From an uncultured Corynebacterium sp. (lineage in GTDB: Bacteria > Actinomycetota > Actinomycetes > Mycobacteriales > Mycobacteriaceae): a stretch of DNA of 64,000 bases. Numbering within the stretch: position 1 is the stretch's first letter; every line of letters begins with the position of its first letter. The stretch spans positions 62,001-126,000 of the forward strand of contig CAMIPB010000002.1 in assembly GCA_946223355.1 (NCBI GenBank). The letters are read 5' to 3'. A program made the position numbers and the translations under genes. Shown piece by piece: positions 61,393-64,000 of the stretch. The notes beneath the pieces are model-generated. The model saw only the letters and a list, made by a program, of their open reading frames with translations, was not told the DNA's origin and ran no database searches.

Positions 61393-63429
61393 ATGGCCCA
61401 CACTCCCCCACGTTCCATCGCCTTAATTGGCATGGGCCCCCGCGGTATCTCCGTACTTGAACGCCTGGCTGCGCTGACGCCTCAGATCACCAACGAGGCC
61501 ACCCCCATCACTGTGCACGCTATCGACGACGCCCAACACGGCGCCGGTCGCATCTGGGAGACAGACCAAACCCACACGCTGTGCATGAATACTTTGGCCG
61601 GCGCGGTTACCTTGTTTACTGAGCCGGGCGCTAGCGTGCATTCACCAGTAGTTGAAGGGCCTACAATGTACGAGTGGATCCAGCTACTCCGCGATACAGA
61701 TGCCGATTCCGAAACCAGCGAGGCGGCCGTGCTGAGCCGCGAGTTTCCCGCCAAGGTAGCGCTTTTTAACAACCACCGTCCGGACGAATCCGTGCTGCAA
61801 GAGTTCGCCGAGGAAATCGTCGCAACCCGGCCAGAATCCAATCCGTCTCGCGCCTTATACGGCGCTTATCTCAACTGGGTCTACCACGTCGCACTCGCAC
61901 TACTACCGGACAATGTCACTGTCATCAACCACGTGGGTCGGGCTACTTCGATTGCTGCATCAGATACCTCTGATACAGCGGATATCATCACGATTACCCA
62001 CTCGGACGGTTCCACGTCCACAGTAGAATCCGAAGCCACGGTTATCGCATCCGGTTGGAGACGTCCTGATTTCAATTCAGAGGAAACATTGCTTGCAGAT
62101 GCAGTTTCTCGAAACGAGGAGCTGACCTGGATCCAGCCGGGCAATCCTGTGGAACAAGCAGTAGACGCTATTCCAGAATCTGGTGACGTCCTAGTCCGCG
62201 GCATGGGCATGGGCTTTTATGACGTCATGGCTTTGCTGACCTTCAACCGTGGCGGCACATTTGAAAACACACCAGAAACACGCTCCGGGCTCACCTACCG
62301 CCCTTCCGGTAAAGAACCACGCCTGCTTGTAAGTTCTGGACGGGGTTACCCGTTTATGCCCAAGTCTGATTACCGCAGCTTGCCGCCACGCTCACCACAT
62401 CGTCGCCTGCAACAGGCGCTACAGGCCGTGGCTGATGTCCCGGTTGGAGCAAACTCTATCGATTTTGCTGCTGACATCCTGCCGGCCGTTGCCCGCGATA
62501 GCTTTGAAGACTATTTCCGTACCTTAGCGCGCGTACAACCTGAGGCACTGAAAGTTGGGGTGGATGAAATCACAGCGATCATTGACGCCACGGACCTCAC
62601 TACGGCAGCGCAAGCCAATTCCACCACTGCCATATTGGATGCACTCAGCGCTGCCACTGAGCATGTGAGCACCCAGCCGTTCGCACCATCGCGCTATTTC
62701 CAGCCACTGGCTGAGTTTTCTGGCGATACGCGGGAGCTTACCGAACACGTAGCGGACATGATGGCACACGATATTGCCGAAGCTTCCGCCGGACATGACT
62801 CCGCAGAAAAAGCAGGCCACTGGGCACTTAGTTCCGCCCGAAAAGCCGTGTCCATCGCAGGTTCGCAAGCCCGCTATACCCGTGAGTCACGCACGGGCGC
62901 CTACAAAGAATTTATGGGCTTTGGACAAATGGCTGGCTCCGGCCCACCACTGTTTCGTTCACGCCAGTTACTCGCGCTCGTGGACGCGGGCCTAGTGGAA
63001 TTTCTAGGCGAGCGCCCCCAGCTTGTTATCGAGGACGCGTCCGGCACGGCGGATTCCCCGGCTGCTCACCCTGCATTTGTCCTACGGTCAGGGCAACGCG
63101 AAGCACGATCTTCTACTCTCGTGGACGCCTGGATGCACTCACCGGATATTCGCCGCGCAAACGATTCCTTGTCCAAGTCCTTGTTATCTGCGCAGCGCGT
63201 ACGTCCGTTTGTTGATGGCAAGGTGGCCACTGGCTCCCCAGAGGTAGACCCGGTCACCCGCCGGGTGATCGGCACGAATGGTGAGGTAGATCCCCGCATC
63301 CACATCATTGGAATCCCTACCTACGCGCAGATGCCAGACACCACAATTTCCCCAATGCCTGGCACTGATCCACTATTTTTGCAGGAAACTGACAAAACAG
63401 TCGCGGCTATCCTGGGACTCAACCTGTAA
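61393..63429 (+). CDS. FAD/NAD(P)-binding protein, possible monooxygenase/oxidoreductase
   Basis: 678 residues. The N-terminal dinucleotide fold is SIALIGMGPRGISVLERLAAL, followed by ammonia-monooxygenase-unlike but COG4529-type sequence (GAGRIWETDQTHTLCMNTLAG) and a central GMGMGFYDVMALLTF second nucleotide motif. The C-terminal ~150 residues have YAQMPDTTISPMPGTDPLFLQETD. It is soluble. The position, divergent from the importer and sharing its operator, suggests it oxidises or reduces the imported compound with flavin and NAD(P)H. The partner flavin-dependent enzyme seen in related clusters is not in the window. Confidence 0.82.
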   Translation: MAHTPPRSIALIGMGPRGISVLERLAALTPQITNEATPITVHAIDDAQHGAGRIWETDQTHTLCMNTLAGAVTLFTEPGASVHSPVVEGPTMYEWIQLLRDTDADSETSEAAVLSREFPAKVALFNNHRPDESVLQEFAEEIVATRPESNPSRALYGAYLNWVYHVALALLPDNVTVINHVGRATSIAASDTSDTADIITITHSDGSTSTVESEATVIASGWRRPDFNSEETLLADAVSRNEELTWIQPGNPVEQAVDAIPESGDVLVRGMGMGFYDVMALLTFNRGGTFENTPETRSGLTYRPSGKEPRLLVSSGRGYPFMPKSDYRSLPPRSPHRRLQQALQAVADVPVGANSIDFAADILPAVARDSFEDYFRTLARVQPEALKVGVDEITAIIDATDLTTAAQANSTTAILDALSAATEHVSTQPFAPSRYFQPLAEFSGDTRELTEHVADMMAHDIAEASAGHDSAEKAGHWALSSARKAVSIAGSQARYTRESRTGAYKEFMGFGQMAGSGPPLFRSRQLLALVDAGLVEFLGERPQLVIEDASGTADSPAAHPAFVLRSGQREARSSTLVDAWMHSPDIRRANDSLSKSLLSAQRVRPFVDGKVATGSPEVDPVTRRVIGTNGEVDPRIHIIGIPTYAQMPDTTISPMPGTDPLFLQETDKTVAAILGLNL

Positions 63430-63445
63430 AGATGAACAGCCTGAC

Positions 63446-64000
63446 CTAAGAGTTGTTCATGCGCTCTGCCAGTTCGATACGCGGGCGCACCTGTATCTCA
63501 GTGAGTTGGGTGGTGGGGCCTGCGTCCACGACTGCACGAATGGCCTTGGCCACCTCATCTGGGGCGATGACGTGATCAGGGTTATACTCACCGGCCAGGC
63601 CTTTAAACATCGCGGTGTCTGTTGGCCCTGGGGAAACACTAGATACGCGAATGCCGTGCTCGGACTTACGCAGGCCGTCGGCAAGCGCGTACAGCGCATG
63701 TTTGCTGGCGCAGTAAACCACATTGTTGCCTGACGTAGCACGTCCTGCGCCGGAATTGATGAAGATGACCGTTGCCCCGCCAAGACGCAGGGCAGGAAGC
63801 AGCTCACGGGTAAGCCATGCGGGAACGGTGACGTTGATGTCAAAATGCGCCTGCCAGTCGGTGTACTCAGCGTCCGCCACAGAGAAGTTCTGCGCGATAG
63901 CTGCCGCATGCACCACTGTGTGGATCTGGCCCAAGTCCGCCAGCGGCGCTAGCGGTGTTTCACTCAACGGCTGGTCAGACGTCATGATTTCAGTCAGATC
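63446..64000 (-). CDS. Short-chain dehydrogenase/reductase, 5' end cut by the window
   Basis: 185 codons are present; the frame stays open to the window edge, so the ATG at 63985 is internal. The Rossmann GxxxGxG is missing and must lie beyond 64000. It has VHAAAI (NAG-type motif), the Ser in IFINSGAGRAT, catalytic Tyr and Lys in YCASKHAL and the PG motif VSPGPTDTAMFKG. It reduces or oxidises a carbonyl compound with NAD(P). Convergent with the FAD protein gene. Confidence 0.85.
   Translation of the reverse strand, partial: DLTEIMTSDQPLSETPLAPLADLGQIHTVVHAAAIAQNFSVADAEYTDWQAHFDINVTVPAWLTRELLPALRLGGATVIFINSGAGRATSGNNVVYCASKHALYALADGLRKSEHGIRVSSVSPGPTDTAMFKGLAGEYNPDHVIAPDEVAKAIRAVVDAGPTTQLTEIQVRPRIELAERMNNS

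Overview
The window is a chromosomal stretch of a Corynebacterium, or a very close relative in the Mycobacteriales. The evidence is gene order: nadD-rsfS-gpgP-degV-comEA-comEC-holA, rne-rplU-rpmA-obg-proB-unkdh-proA, valS-folC-DUF4233, and tig-clpP1-clpP2-clpX. The base composition is moderately GC-rich, GTG and TTG starts are common, there is a cutinase-like secreted protein and a mycothiol-type thioredoxin-fold oxidoreductase, and there are operators matching corynebacterial McbR and ClgR consensus sites.

Layout. 1-4.9 kb: tail of a CPBP membrane protease, an M20 amidohydrolase, lepA, a solitary PemK/MazF-like gene and rpsT. 5-13.8 kb: an orphan Dam-type adenine methylase facing a long leftward run (nadD, rsfS, gpgP, degV, comEA, comEC, holA, an ankyrin protein, a LysE/RhtB exporter), then a cutinase. 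13.9-23.3 kb: proline synthesis (proA, unkdh, proB), obg, L27, L21 and RNase E. 23.5-32.8 kb: a membrane protein with a DNA-binding-like tail, ndk, a small membrane protein and a secreted purple-acid-type phosphatase, then DUF4233-folC-valS and a TetR regulator. 32.8-37.6 kb: clpX, clpP2, clpP1, tig and tRNA-Pro. 37.7-46.9 kb: a heterodimeric ABC exporter with complementary lost motifs, tRNA-Gly, a Gly/Asp-rich protein, rpiB, a small membrane protein, a minisatellite, a mycothiol-type oxidoreductase and pepN.

46.9-64 kb is the accessory part. The first block is a leftward operon: binding protein, two permeases, ATPase and an alkaline-phosphatase-superfamily enzyme. It lies divergent from a HAD hydrolase and close to a GntR/UTRA regulator. 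It looks like an importer plus hydrolases for an organophosphorus compound, and it is visibly lower in GC than its flanks. The second block is a Dpp-type importer (binding protein, two permeases, fused double ATPase) followed by a two-domain AhpD/CMD-like protein and then a CrtI-type desaturase. It is divergent from a large FAD/NAD(P)-binding protein, which converges with an SDR cut by the window end.

The strongest new lead is in the 150-bp divergent promoter of the second block. It contains a perfect 16-bp TAGAC-N6-GTCTA, the operator reported for the sulfur-metabolism repressor McbR. This points to sulfur-regulated uptake and oxidation of an unknown organosulfur compound. Other leads: two perfect DnaA boxes upstream of comEA and one abutting the start of the Dam-type gene; an ABC pair in which one partner keeps Walker A and the other keeps LSGGQ; and a 22-bp tandem repeat beside a perfect 12-bp inverted repeat at 43.4-43.6 kb. 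No CRISPR array, intact insertion sequence or prophage was seen. All product calls come from reading the sequence without database searches.
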